Virus record (IMG/VR): IMGVR_UViG_3300045972_000620
Coordinates: 1-39,712 of that record
Direction: 5' to 3' (one strand)
Length of the DNA: 39,712 nt
Source of the DNA: a virus
The position numbers and the translations under genes were made by a program. Below, in pieces: positions 31,869-39,585 of the stretch; positions within the stretch are counted from its first letter, which is position 1; each line of letters opens with the position of its first letter. The notes under the pieces are model-generated. The model was not told where the DNA came from, did not search any database, and saw nothing but the letters and a program-made list of their open reading frames with translations.

Positions 31869-32041
31869 TGAAAGTCTTCGAACTCATCAACCTTCTGCAG
31901 ACCAAGCCGCGCCAGGCAACGCCCTACGTGCAGATCACCGACCCGGAAACTGGCGCCCCGCTGCTCGTCGCCGTCACTGGCATCGCCGATGCCGATTCGC
32001 CGGCCTACGGCTCCGCCGTCATCATCGAACTGGAGGATTGA
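31865..32041 (+). CDS. Small unknown protein
   Basis: The frame opens with two consecutive ATGs (31865 and 31868) that overlap the previous stop. The 58-residue product, MMKVFELINLLQTKPRQATPYVQITDPETGAPLLVAVTGIADADSPAYGSAVIIELED, looks like a small beta protein. The Ile-rich last strand and coupling to both neighbours support it as a gene. Confidence 0.7.
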   Translation: MMKVFELINLLQTKPRQATPYVQITDPETGAPLLVAVTGIADADSPAYGSAVIIELED

Positions 32042-32043
32042 CC

Positions 32044-32439
32044 ATGCAAACCTTCTACGCCTATCAGGCCCGCTTCGTCATCACGGGCCTGACCAATCTG
32101 GCCGATAAACTCGAGTTGGCTGAAATGTCGGAATGGCACGCCATCGCCCGCGCTGCCGTCTGCATTGAGCGCCTGCTGCACGGCGAACAACCGGATGATC
32201 TGGCCGAGATTACCGCCAGCCTGAAAGCCCTTAACATCCCCAAACCTAGCGTCCGCCGCTGCGGAAATTTCACGTTTCTCCTCATCGATCTGGCTATCAC
32301 CCTGATCGATGGAATTCGCCTGAGCCTGCTCGAAATCCAGCCGAAACTTCAACGGCCGGCCATCCGCCCGAACTGGATCGGCATCGACCTCGCCAACGGA
32401 CCGGACCGCGCATATCGCTGGGAGTACTTCCATGCGTAA
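32044..32439 (+). CDS. Unknown phage protein
   Basis: From the ATG at 32044, two bases after the previous stop and preceded by GGAGG, the product has 131 residues: a helical N-terminus (LADKLELAEMSEWHAIARAAVCIERLLHGE) and a C-terminal RPNWIGIDLANGPDRAYRWEYFHA. It overlaps the next gene by eight bases. No domain recognised. Confidence 0.7.
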   Translation: MQTFYAYQARFVITGLTNLADKLELAEMSEWHAIARAAVCIERLLHGEQPDDLAEITASLKALNIPKPSVRRCGNFTFLLIDLAITLIDGIRLSLLEIQPKLQRPAIRPNWIGIDLANGPDRAYRWEYFHA

Positions 32440-32860
32440 GCACTGCAAACGCACGATCCGCCGGGAAGTGGCGCCGACCATCGTCGCCTACTACCTGAAT
32501 CCGGAAGTCAGCACCCAGGAGCGCATGTCGGTCGAAGCCATCCGCAGCGGCTGGGCCACTACCGCCCACTTCGATGTCCTCGCTGACTGCCGCGACATGC
32601 TGACGCTGGCCGCTGCCGAGAAACACGATAGCCAGACGCTCACCATCTGCGAACTCGGTCTCATCGCCCTGCAGAACATCAAGGACCGCTACTTCGCCAA
32701 GAACCGCATCGGCGCCAGCGGCGACGAACTGCAAGCCCTGCAGGCCATGGTCGACGTCTCGGAGGACTTCTGGAAGCGCCAGTCCGGCGCCCTCTTCATC
32801 GATGCCGAAGCCGCCCTCAGCAAGGCCCGCGACGAATACCGGAACCGGGAGGCCGCATGA
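32432..32860 (+). CDS. Unknown helical protein
   Basis: The 142-residue product starts MRKHCKRTIRREVAPTI and is helical throughout (FDVLADCRDMLTLAAAEKHDSQTLTICELGLIALQNIKDRY). A similar architecture recurs in phage accessory operons of betaproteobacteria. It has no motif I can assign. Confidence 0.75.
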   Translation: MRKHCKRTIRREVAPTIVAYYLNPEVSTQERMSVEAIRSGWATTAHFDVLADCRDMLTLAAAEKHDSQTLTICELGLIALQNIKDRYFAKNRIGASGDELQALQAMVDVSEDFWKRQSGALFIDAEAALSKARDEYRNREAA

Positions 32861-33276
32861 CCACCGCCACCATCCATACCGACCACGGCGAATACAGCTA
32901 CACCACCACGCCGACCAACCGATCCATCGCCATGACCTACCGTTTCAAAGTATTCCAGGCCTTTCAGGGAAAAGGCCACGGCCACGCCCTCAAGGCTCAC
33001 CAGATGAAGACCATGGCAGACGCCGGAGTCCGCTTCGCCATGTGCAGTACCCGGGCCGATAACCTGAAAATGGCCCGCGTCCTCGAAAAAGCCGGCTGGA
33101 TCCGCAGCGGCCCGGTATTCATGTCCATCCATACTGAGTGCATGACGCAAGCCTGGACATGCCACCTGGCCCCGGCGCCGAAGAAGGAAAACGACATTGC
33201 CATAGTCGCCAAGGCCTTCGGCCACGATCCGGCATCCATGGAAGCTGTCGTCGAACGGCAAGGCGGTGCCGCATGA
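32857..33276 (+). CDS. GNAT-like acetyltransferase-fold protein
   Basis: The 139-residue product has the two hallmarks of the GNAT fold: FQGKGHGHALKAHQMKTMADAG, close to the acetyl-CoA loop Q/RxxGxG/A, and TRADNLKMARVLEKAGW, the motif B helix and turn. About 40 residues C-terminal to the fold are unassigned. The substrate is unknown. Phage acetyltransferases can target host proteins or nucleotide-like substrates. Coupled at both ends. Confidence 0.7.
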   Translation: MTTATIHTDHGEYSYTTTPTNRSIAMTYRFKVFQAFQGKGHGHALKAHQMKTMADAGVRFAMCSTRADNLKMARVLEKAGWIRSGPVFMSIHTECMTQAWTCHLAPAPKKENDIAIVAKAFGHDPASMEAVVERQGGAA

Positions 33277-33539
33277 CCGCGCTCGCCCTCTTCGCCGCCA
33301 CCTTCTTCCTGGTCCTCTTCCTCGGCCTGCAGAGCCTCAACGTAACCGGCGGACACAAGTTCATGGCCGCCGTCACCAGCCTAGGCATCAGCACGTCGAA
33401 CATCGTCGTCCTCAAGACCATGCCCGGCCCCACCGACGGTCTGGAAATGGCCGCCTACTGCCTCGGCGGCCCGGCCGGCATCCTCATTTCGATGTACATC
33501 CACCCGTGGATGGTCTCCAAGTTTGGGAGAAAGTCATGA
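33273..33539 (+). CDS. Small membrane protein
   Basis: From the ATG at 33273, the 88-residue product has two or three hydrophobic segments (about 3-20, 30-48, 62-76) in ALFAATFFLVLFLGLQSLNVTGGHKFMAAVTSLGISTSN and AAYCLGGPAGILISMYIHPWM. Phage membrane proteins with GGH and LGGPxGI motifs occur in similar early operons. Function unknown. Confidence 0.75.
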   Translation: MTALALFAATFFLVLFLGLQSLNVTGGHKFMAAVTSLGISTSNIVVLKTMPGPTDGLEMAAYCLGGPAGILISMYIHPWMVSKFGRKS

Positions 33540-33781
33540 ATTACATGGACGCAGAAGAACTCGCCATGGCTGTGCTTGGCCTTAGTGATGAAGCCGCCGA
33601 TGACGCTGACTTTGACGAGCTTATTTTCGAGAAATTCGAAGTCACCATGGAGCAATTCCACAAGATAGCCGAGGCCCTTGTCCCCTTCACTATTCCAGCT
33701 ACGGTGCTATGTAGCGGCGATGCATTCCGTGGATTCGTCAAGGACGGCTACTTCATCACTAAACAAAAGGTAACGCCATGA
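33536..33781 (+). CDS. Small acidic protein
   Basis: From the ATG at 33536, overlapping the previous stop, the 81-residue product is acidic (LGLSDEAADDADFDELIFEKFEVTMEQFHKIAEAL). The end, SGDAFRGFVKDGYFITKQKVTP, looks like a small fold seen in phage orphan proteins. It overlaps the C5 methyltransferase gene by four bases. Slightly AT-rich compared with neighbours. Confidence 0.7.
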   Translation: MNYMDAEELAMAVLGLSDEAADDADFDELIFEKFEVTMEQFHKIAEALVPFTIPATVLCSGDAFRGFVKDGYFITKQKVTP

Positions 33782-35562
33782 TCATCACCCGCGAAATACG
33801 CCACTTCCACATGTGCGGCGCCATCGGTGGCGGCGCCAAGGGCTTCAACGCCGGCAAGGCGCGTGTCGGCAACCTGGTCGCCAAGTTCCGCTGCCTCGGC
33901 TCCGTCGACGTCGATGCCGCCGCTAACCGCGACTTCCAGCGCCTGGTCGGCGTACCGGCCACCACGCTCGACCTCTTCGACCGCGACCAGTACATTGCCT
34001 TCCACGGCAAGGAACCGCCCGCCGGCTGGCGCGAAGCCACTCCGGACGACATCCGCGCCGCCGCCGGCTACGAATACCCGCACATCGTCTTCACCAGCAT
34101 GCCGTGCAAGGGTTTCAGCGGCCTGCTCAACGAGACCAAGAGCAAGACAGCCAAATACCAGGCCCTCAACCGCCTCACGCTGCGCGGCGTCTGGCTGGCG
34201 CTCGAAGCCTTCAAGGATGACCCGACCGAACTCTTCATTTTCGAAAACGTGCCCCGCATCGCCACTCGCGGCCGTCACCTGCTCGACCAGATTGTCGGCC
34301 TCCTGCAGGCCTACGGCTACGCCGTCGCCGAAACCACGCACGACTGTGGAGAACTCGGCGGCCTGGCCGAAAGCCGCAAGCGCTTCCTGCTCGTCGCCCG
34401 CCACATCGCCAAGGTGCCGCCCTTCCTCTACGAACCGGAAAAGAAGCGCCTGCAAGGCGTCGGAACCGTCCTCGGCCGCATGCCGCTGCCCGGCGACCCG
34501 GCCGCCGGCCCGATGCACCGCGTTCCGAATCTGCAATGGAAAACATGGGTCCGCCTCGCCTTCGTCGAAGCCGGCAGCGACTGGCGCAGCCTCAACAAGC
34601 TGGCGATCGAGAACGGCCATCTGCGCGATTTCCTGCTGGTACCGGAATTCCACCATGGATATCTCGGCGTCAATCGCTGGGATGAGCATATGGGTACCAT
34701 CGCCGGCAGAACAGGGCCGAGCAACGGCAACTTCTCGATCGCGGATCCGCGCTACCCGGCCGGCGGCGAATACGGCCAGCTTGGCGTCCGTGCATGGGAC
34801 GAACCGACCGGCGCCATCACCGGACAGCGCAGCCCGATTCAGGGCGGTTTTTCAGTCGCCGACCCGCGCCACTTCGGCACGGCCAAGCACAGCAACGAGT
34901 TCCGCATCGTTCCTTGGGATCAGCATGCCCAGACCATCACCAGCGCCCACGGCACTGGCCAGTGCGTCGCCGATCCGCGCCGAGAAGGCGAAGGCTTCGG
35001 TAAATACCTCGTCACCCCTTGGGATAGCCACGCCGGCGCCGTCATCTCCGGCAGCACCACCGGACAGGGCGCCTACGCCGTTGCCGACCCGCGCACCGGC
35101 CTCGATCGCGCCAAGGGCGACCACTACCTGACCGCCGGCCACTACGGCGTCACCCCATGGGACAGCCCGAGCGGCGCAGTATCAGCCGCCGCCGGCCACG
35201 ACAACGGCCGCTGGTCCGTCGCCGATCCCCGCATGCCGGAACAGACCGACAAACTCGTCGCCCGCATCCGCGCCCTCGACGGCACCTGGCACCGCCCCTT
35301 CACCACCCTAGAACTCGCCGCCCTGCAAAGCCTCGTAGACCCCGAAGAACACCTCGAACTCGACGGCCTGAGCGACAGCGACTGGCGCGAACGCATCGGC
35401 AACGCCGTACCACCAGCCGCCGCCGAAGCCATCGCCGGCGTCATGGGCATCACGCTGCTGCTGGCATGGTCAGGCGAGACTTTCCTGCTGTCGTCCATGC
35501 CCATCTGGGTACGGCCGGTGGCGATGGCACTGAGCGTTGCGCAGGGGGAATGTCATGGCTGA
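33778..35562 (+). CDS. C5-cytosine DNA methyltransferase with five internal ADPR repeats
   Basis: The 594-residue product has C5-methylase motifs in order: FHMCGAIGGGAKGFN (motif I, about 10-24), TSMPCKGFSG with the catalytic Cys110 (IV), FENVPRI (VI, 155-161), ESRKRFLLVARH (VIII) and GNAVPPAAAEAI (X, about 541). Residues about 297-485, where the target-recognition domain lies, are five tandem repeats of roughly W-D-x3-G-A-I-T-G...G-x-F-S-V-ADPR, about 30-45 residues apart. There is no restriction partner. It probably modifies phage DNA to escape restriction. The repeats are uncommon in the family as I know it. Confidence 0.9.
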   Translation: MIITREIRHFHMCGAIGGGAKGFNAGKARVGNLVAKFRCLGSVDVDAAANRDFQRLVGVPATTLDLFDRDQYIAFHGKEPPAGWREATPDDIRAAAGYEYPHIVFTSMPCKGFSGLLNETKSKTAKYQALNRLTLRGVWLALEAFKDDPTELFIFENVPRIATRGRHLLDQIVGLLQAYGYAVAETTHDCGELGGLAESRKRFLLVARHIAKVPPFLYEPEKKRLQGVGTVLGRMPLPGDPAAGPMHRVPNLQWKTWVRLAFVEAGSDWRSLNKLAIENGHLRDFLLVPEFHHGYLGVNRWDEHMGTIAGRTGPSNGNFSIADPRYPAGGEYGQLGVRAWDEPTGAITGQRSPIQGGFSVADPRHFGTAKHSNEFRIVPWDQHAQTITSAHGTGQCVADPRREGEGFGKYLVTPWDSHAGAVISGSTTGQGAYAVADPRTGLDRAKGDHYLTAGHYGVTPWDSPSGAVSAAAGHDNGRWSVADPRMPEQTDKLVARIRALDGTWHRPFTTLELAALQSLVDPEEHLELDGLSDSDWRERIGNAVPPAAAEAIAGVMGITLLLAWSGETFLLSSMPIWVRPVAMALSVAQGECHG

Positions 35563-35785
35563 TTGGTTACCAGGATCGTTCTGCGACAACGTATCTCTGT
35601 GCACTACCGGTATGAATTACATCGAAGGCCTCGACTGGGAGCGCGAATTCATGATCGATGACTTGTATATCGGATCGATTGATGCGCCGGATTTTTCACC
35701 GGCAGGCTCATGCAAGCGTTACCTGGATTTCATGGGGCTATGCCTTGAGCAGTCAATCCTCAAGCGCAGGAGGTTGGTGCCATGA
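35555..35785 (+). CDS. Small unknown protein
   Basis: From the ATG at 35555, with GGGGGAA just upstream (a better start than the earlier in-frame codon), the 76-residue product reads MADWLPGSFCDNVSLCTTGMNYIEGLDWEREFMIDDLYIG.... It overlaps the end of the methyltransferase gene by eight bases and the start of the ASCH gene by four. The DNA is less GC-rich than its neighbours. No domain recognised. Confidence 0.65.
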   Translation: MADWLPGSFCDNVSLCTTGMNYIEGLDWEREFMIDDLYIGSIDAPDFSPAGSCKRYLDFMGLCLEQSILKRRRLVP

Positions 35786-36168
35786 TTGCCCTATCAATTC
35801 GCCAGCCCTGGGCCTGGCTCATCCTTCACGCCGGCAAGGACATCGAAAACCGCGACTGGAAAACCCCCTATCGCGGCCGCTGCCTGATCCATGCCTCGAA
35901 ATCCGGTACCAAGCTGGACTACGAGGACGCCATCGACTTCATGGTCGAGCGTGGTCTTTCCCGTCTTGATTACGACCTTCCCGCACTGGAGCACGTCGAA
36001 AAAGGCGGCATCGTTGGCATGGTCGATATCGTCGGCTGCACAGACACCTCGGACTCCCCCTGGTTCGTCGGCGACTTCGGCTTCGTCATACGCAACCCAA
36101 AGCCCCTGCCCTTCACCCCCTACAAAGGCCGCCTCGGCTTTTTCAACGTACCGGAGATCAAGCCATGA
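35782..36168 (+). CDS. ASCH (PUA-like) domain protein
   Basis: The 128-residue product fits the ASCH pattern: IALSIRQPWAWLILHAGKDIENRDWKTPYRGRCLIHASKSG, then GGIVGMVDIVGCT and the end GRLGFFNVPEI. ASCH proteins have a PUA-like fold that binds RNA or modified nucleic-acid bases. Its place between a C5 methyltransferase and a DndC-like protein hints that it recognises modified DNA or RNA. That is inference. Confidence 0.88.
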   Translation: MIALSIRQPWAWLILHAGKDIENRDWKTPYRGRCLIHASKSGTKLDYEDAIDFMVERGLSRLDYDLPALEHVEKGGIVGMVDIVGCTDTSDSPWFVGDFGFVIRNPKPLPFTPYKGRLGFFNVPEIKP

Positions 36169-36512
36169 CTCACGGAATCTACCCAGACAGCCTTGCCGCC
36201 ATGCTCAAGAAAAGAGCCGGCGAAAAATACCGTCCCAGCAACGGCACCGAAGGCGAGATATTCATCACCAGCTGGTGCGGCAAATGCCAGCGCGACAAAG
36301 CCATGCGCGAAGGCTTCGACATCGACGAGTGCGACGACAACGAGCGTTGCGACATCATCGCCAACACCTTTGCCTACGATGTCGAAGACCCGGAATACCC
36401 TATCGAATGGCAATACGACAAAGACGGCCAGCCCTGCTGCACCGCCTACGTCCCAGCCGGCGAGGTGCTCCCGCCACAGCGCTGCGAACACACTCAGGAT
36501 ATGTTCTCATGA
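36165..36512 (+). CDS. Small cysteine-containing phage protein
   Basis: The 115-residue product has a CGKCQRDKAMREGFDID motif around residue 38-45 and more Cys at DIDECDDNERCDII, CC and C near the end, possibly binding a metal. Proteins with an SWCGKCxRD motif occur widely in phages next to PAPS-reductase-like genes. Coupled to both neighbours by four-base overlaps. Confidence 0.75.
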   Translation: MTHGIYPDSLAAMLKKRAGEKYRPSNGTEGEIFITSWCGKCQRDKAMREGFDIDECDDNERCDIIANTFAYDVEDPEYPIEWQYDKDGQPCCTAYVPAGEVLPPQRCEHTQDMFS

Positions 36513-37732
36513 CCGCCCGCGACCTCTCACTGTTCGAAGCCGGCGCCCGTCTGCAAATGACGGAATCCATCGAACTGACTATCCAGAGCCTGCAAGCCTA
36601 TGGAGCGGCTCACGATCATTGGGTAATTGCCTGGTCGGGTGGCAAGGACAGCACCGCCACGCTGACGCTGATCATATGGCTCATCACCTCCGGAAAAATC
36701 AAGGGCCCGAAGCGCCTAACCGTTCTCTATGCCGATACCCGGCAGGAACTTCCGCCGTTGGCTATCGCTGCCGAGGCGATCATGGACGAGCTGGCCGAGC
36801 GTGGCATTGAATTCAGAGTCGTTCGCGCTCCGCTCGATAAGCGCTTCCTGGTCTATATCCTTGGCCGTGGTGTTCCGCCGCCGAACAACAACACGCTGCG
36901 CTGGTGTACGCGGCAGATCAAGGTCGATCCGATGGCCGCCGCCATTGCCGAAACACTAGGCGATGGAACAGCACTGACCATCACCGGGGTACGCCAGGGC
37001 GAGAGCGCCATCCGCGACCGGCGTATCGAGATGAGCTGCGGCAAGGACGGCGCCGAGTGCGGCCAGGGTTGGTATCAGCAAGTTCTCCCCGAAGCCAAGA
37101 GCGTACGCGGACGTATTGCCACGCTGGCCCCGCTACTCCATTGGCGTGTCTGTCACATCTGGGAATGGTTGCGTCACTGGGCTCCCAAGGAAGAATTTGG
37201 CGGCTGGCCAACCGAGATGATTGCCGACGCCTATGGCGGCGATGAGGCCGAGGAAATAAACGCCCGTACTGGCTGTGTCGCGTGCCCGCTTGCGCAAGAA
37301 GAAAAGGCTCTCGAAAACATTCTTACGATGCCTCGATGGTCGCACCTGGCACCGCTGCGCGACCTAAAGCCTCTATATCGCTGGCTTCGCGAGCCATCCC
37401 AACGCCTTCGCAAGGCTGGCGTAGAACGATTGAAGAGTGGATCGATCGGAAAGAATCCCCAACGCATGGGTCCTTTAACGATTGAAGCCCGCCTTGAAGC
37501 GCTCGACAAGATTCTCGACATCCAGCAGAGCATCAATTCAGAGGACCAACGCGGTCAGCGCTTCGAGTTGATCAACACCGAAGAGGAAACCCGCATCCGC
37601 CAGCTTATAGCCGGAGAAACATGGCCTGATGGATGGGACGGAGACGAGCCACACGCTGACCAATGGCTACCGGTAACCATCTACGGCAATGGCGCCGAGC
37701 AGCATGATCTGTTTGGCCTAGAGGAAGCATGA
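36509..37732 (+). CDS. PAPS-reductase-family / DndC-like ATP pyrophosphatase
   Basis: The true start is the ATG at 36509 (MTARDLSLFEAGAR), overlapping the previous stop. The 407-residue product has the PP-loop SGGKDST (43-49), then DTRQELPP, LRWCTRQIKVDP (Cys132) and GVRQGESAIRDRR. Cys176, Cys183, and a GCVAC pair (Cys255, Cys258) could bind an iron-sulfur cluster. The order resembles DndC, which activates sulfur transfer to the DNA backbone. DndA, B, D and E are not in the window. It could serve sulfur modification with host help, or another adenylate-forming reaction. Confidence 0.82.
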   Translation: MTARDLSLFEAGARLQMTESIELTIQSLQAYGAAHDHWVIAWSGGKDSTATLTLIIWLITSGKIKGPKRLTVLYADTRQELPPLAIAAEAIMDELAERGIEFRVVRAPLDKRFLVYILGRGVPPPNNNTLRWCTRQIKVDPMAAAIAETLGDGTALTITGVRQGESAIRDRRIEMSCGKDGAECGQGWYQQVLPEAKSVRGRIATLAPLLHWRVCHIWEWLRHWAPKEEFGGWPTEMIADAYGGDEAEEINARTGCVACPLAQEEKALENILTMPRWSHLAPLRDLKPLYRWLREPSQRLRKAGVERLKSGSIGKNPQRMGPLTIEARLEALDKILDIQQSINSEDQRGQRFELINTEEETRIRQLIAGETWPDGWDGDEPHADQWLPVTIYGNGAEQHDLFGLEEA

Positions 37733-37965
37733 CCTCCTACGCATCCCAGAAAGGCCGCTCCGTTCCCCAGGCTCAGGCAGCGCCAGAAGCAGCCGAGCCG
37801 ATAACTCCAGACCAGGAAGCCGCGATCGAGGCCAACAAGGAATTCATCCTCGAACACATGCCTGAAATGCTGCCAATTATCAGAAATATGCACGCCGAAG
37901 GCCTGATTTCAGGCTGGAGAAACGTCAAATCCTGCAAACTTATTAACGCAAATGACCATCAATAA
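37729..37965 (+). CDS. Small unknown protein
   Basis: The 78-residue product has a disordered Ala/Pro/Gln start and the helical part IEANKEFILEHMPEMLPIIRNMHAEGLISGWRNVKSC. Such LPIIRxxHAEGxIxGW segments occur in phage proteins near integrase. It overlaps the DndC-like gene by four bases and the next gene by 14. Confidence 0.7.
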   Translation: MTSYASQKGRSVPQAQAAPEAAEPITPDQEAAIEANKEFILEHMPEMLPIIRNMHAEGLISGWRNVKSCKLINANDHQ

Positions 37966-38200
37966 CGCCCGCCAGACGTCGATCATCGACACAAAACAGC
38001 TTATTTCCTACCTGAAACCGATCTCGGAAGGCCTGTATTACCGGGTTTTGACCAAGGACCCGCGCTGGCCGAAGCCGGTTGTCGGAGGCAATGGCGCCAA
38101 GGCGCTGCACAGCGTCGAAGCAATCGATCGGTATCTGGCCGAAGCGGCTCGCACCGGATTCCTGAAGCCGGATGGCAAGCCGGTCAACGACTCTGTTTAG
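37952..38200 (+). CDS. Candidate excisionase (AlpA/Xis-like DNA-binding protein)
   Basis: The 82-residue product has a winged-helix-like core: LISYLKPISEGLYYRVLTKDPRWPKPVVGGNGAKALHSVEAIDRYLAEAARTG. This resembles AlpA/excisionase proteins. The gene converges on integrase and overlaps its 3' end by 17 bases. It is the last gene of the long early operon, so its synthesis on induction would direct excision. The assignment is from fold pattern and place. Confidence 0.65.
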   Translation: MTINNARQTSIIDTKQLISYLKPISEGLYYRVLTKDPRWPKPVVGGNGAKALHSVEAIDRYLAEAARTGFLKPDGKPVNDSV

Positions 38201-39383
38201 CCGCCTCAAGCAGATCGGCCCACCATGCCAGCACCCGTTCCATTCCCCGCTCCGTTTTCGACCGCTGATAGTGCGCCGAGATCCCGGGCGGGGAATGATC
38301 GAGCACCCCTTCTATCCATGACGATGAAAACAACGGCCGATCATCGTCACCAATGGCGTCCTCGGCCATTGTCTTCAACGAACTGCGCCAGCCATGGGGA
38401 ACGGCTACCCCGCGAAAGCCGAGGCGCTGGAAGGCCCCGGAAAATGCCTCCACGGTCAAATGATCGGCCTCGCCATGGCGCGGAACGAACAGATAGTCCG
38501 TGTCGTCAGGCAATCGCCTGATCAACTTGCCAACAGCCGCCGGCAAAACAAGCACCTGGTCATAGGGTTTTTTCTCCCAGCTGCTGATCTTCATGCGCCG
38601 GCGCGGAATCGTCCAGGTGACCCGGCCGTCGTCCATGAACAGGAACTCCTGACGCCGGGCGCCGGCCACCTCGCCGGAGCGCTGCACCGTATAGGCCTGC
38701 AACAGCAGCGCTACCCGCGTCGTCAGATACAGGCTGGAATTCTCGATCGCCTGCAGCAGCTTACCGATGCCGGAAATATCCGTGATGGCCGGTAGCTTGT
38801 TGAATGAAACCTTGTGCTCGATCGCCTTGAGTTCCGATTTCAGCAGTCGCGCCTGGTTGCTGCTCAATCCGGCCTTGCTCGTCACCGCCGCCAGCGTCTG
38901 GCCAATCAGCATCAACACCTTCGGCGCCAGCTTCGGCTGTTCCCGGCGCAGCTTTTCCAGCGCAGCGCGAATGTCGGCGGCGGTTATCCCAGTGACCGGC
39001 ATCGACCATATCGACGTCGGTTCAATATGGTTGCTCATCCGTGCCGTCGCCTGGCTCAAGGTCTTCGGAGACCACTTTGAATTGGCAGCGGACGTCATCT
39101 GCTCACGGAAATACTCCCATGCCTCGGCGAACGTCATCGCGCTGGGCGACGATGAACCGGAATCGATTTTCACCGCATAGGCATCGGCGCGAATCTTGGT
39201 CAGCAGGTCCTGGCTGATCTCGCCGGAGATATGCGCGACCTTGATGTCCTGTCCCTTAACCCGCTGCCACGCCGTCAGCGTGCCATCCTTGTTCCGTATG
39301 AACGACAACGCCAGCCCATCGGATACCTTCCCCGGCGCCCGCTTGCGATTCAGTATCGCAGCCGACAGCTTGTACCCAGCCAT
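38184..39383 (-). CDS. int: Tyrosine-recombinase integrase
   Basis: The 399-residue product has the catalytic set: Arg235 (YTVQRSGEVAG), a Lys in RRRMK (Lys265), His330 and Arg333 (VPHGWRSS), His363 (VLDHSPPG) and nucleophile Tyr372 (SAHYQRSK). A core-binding domain (about 83-190) precedes it. The N-terminal 75 residues would bind arm sites. It is read leftward from 200 bp inside the mucD-side attachment site, the usual place. It integrates at the 3' end of mucD. Confidence 0.96.
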   Translation of the reverse strand: MAGYKLSAAILNRKRAPGKVSDGLALSFIRNKDGTLTAWQRVKGQDIKVAHISGEISQDLLTKIRADAYAVKIDSGSSSPSAMTFAEAWEYFREQMTSAANSKWSPKTLSQATARMSNHIEPTSIWSMPVTGITAADIRAALEKLRREQPKLAPKVLMLIGQTLAAVTSKAGLSSNQARLLKSELKAIEHKVSFNKLPAITDISGIGKLLQAIENSSLYLTTRVALLLQAYTVQRSGEVAGARRQEFLFMDDGRVTWTIPRRRMKISSWEKKPYDQVLVLPAAVGKLIRRLPDDTDYLFVPRHGEADHLTVEAFSGAFQRLGFRGVAVPHGWRSSLKTMAEDAIGDDDRPLFSSSWIEGVLDHSPPGISAHYQRSKTERGMERVLAWWADLLEAAKQSR

Positions 39384-39585
39384 TCCCCATTCCCCTCGAT
39401 TTTTTGAAAATCAACCAACCGAGCCCCACTCCCCAGCGGTTCCCTTATTTGTATTGTAGTTAATTCACGACCGAAATAACAAAGGCCTGACAGGAAAATG
39501 AGACATCCCCATGCCAGGCCTTCATCTACAAAGAATCGCGCAGACGTTTCACCACCAATCCGCGACCAGAAAACGCTACCTAACT
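39384..39585. other. Attachment region upstream of integrase
   Basis: This 200-bp stretch has no gene. It contains a dyad GATTTT-TTG-AAAATC at 39398..39412 just upstream of the integrase start, a possible integrase or host-factor arm site, an AT-rich stretch (TTATTTGTATTGTAGTTAATTC) with promoter-like content, and the long hairpin at 39482..39522. Confidence 0.55.
39482..39522 (-). terminator. Hairpin between mucD end and the integrase upstream region
   Basis: AAGGCCTG and CAGGCCTT form a perfect 8-bp stem with a 25-base loop. On the minus strand it is followed by TTGTTATTTC, a modest T-rich run. It lies 58 bases after the mucD stop, on the prophage side, and could stop transcription from mucD into the prophage. 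It may instead be an integrase arm-binding structure. Confidence 0.45.
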
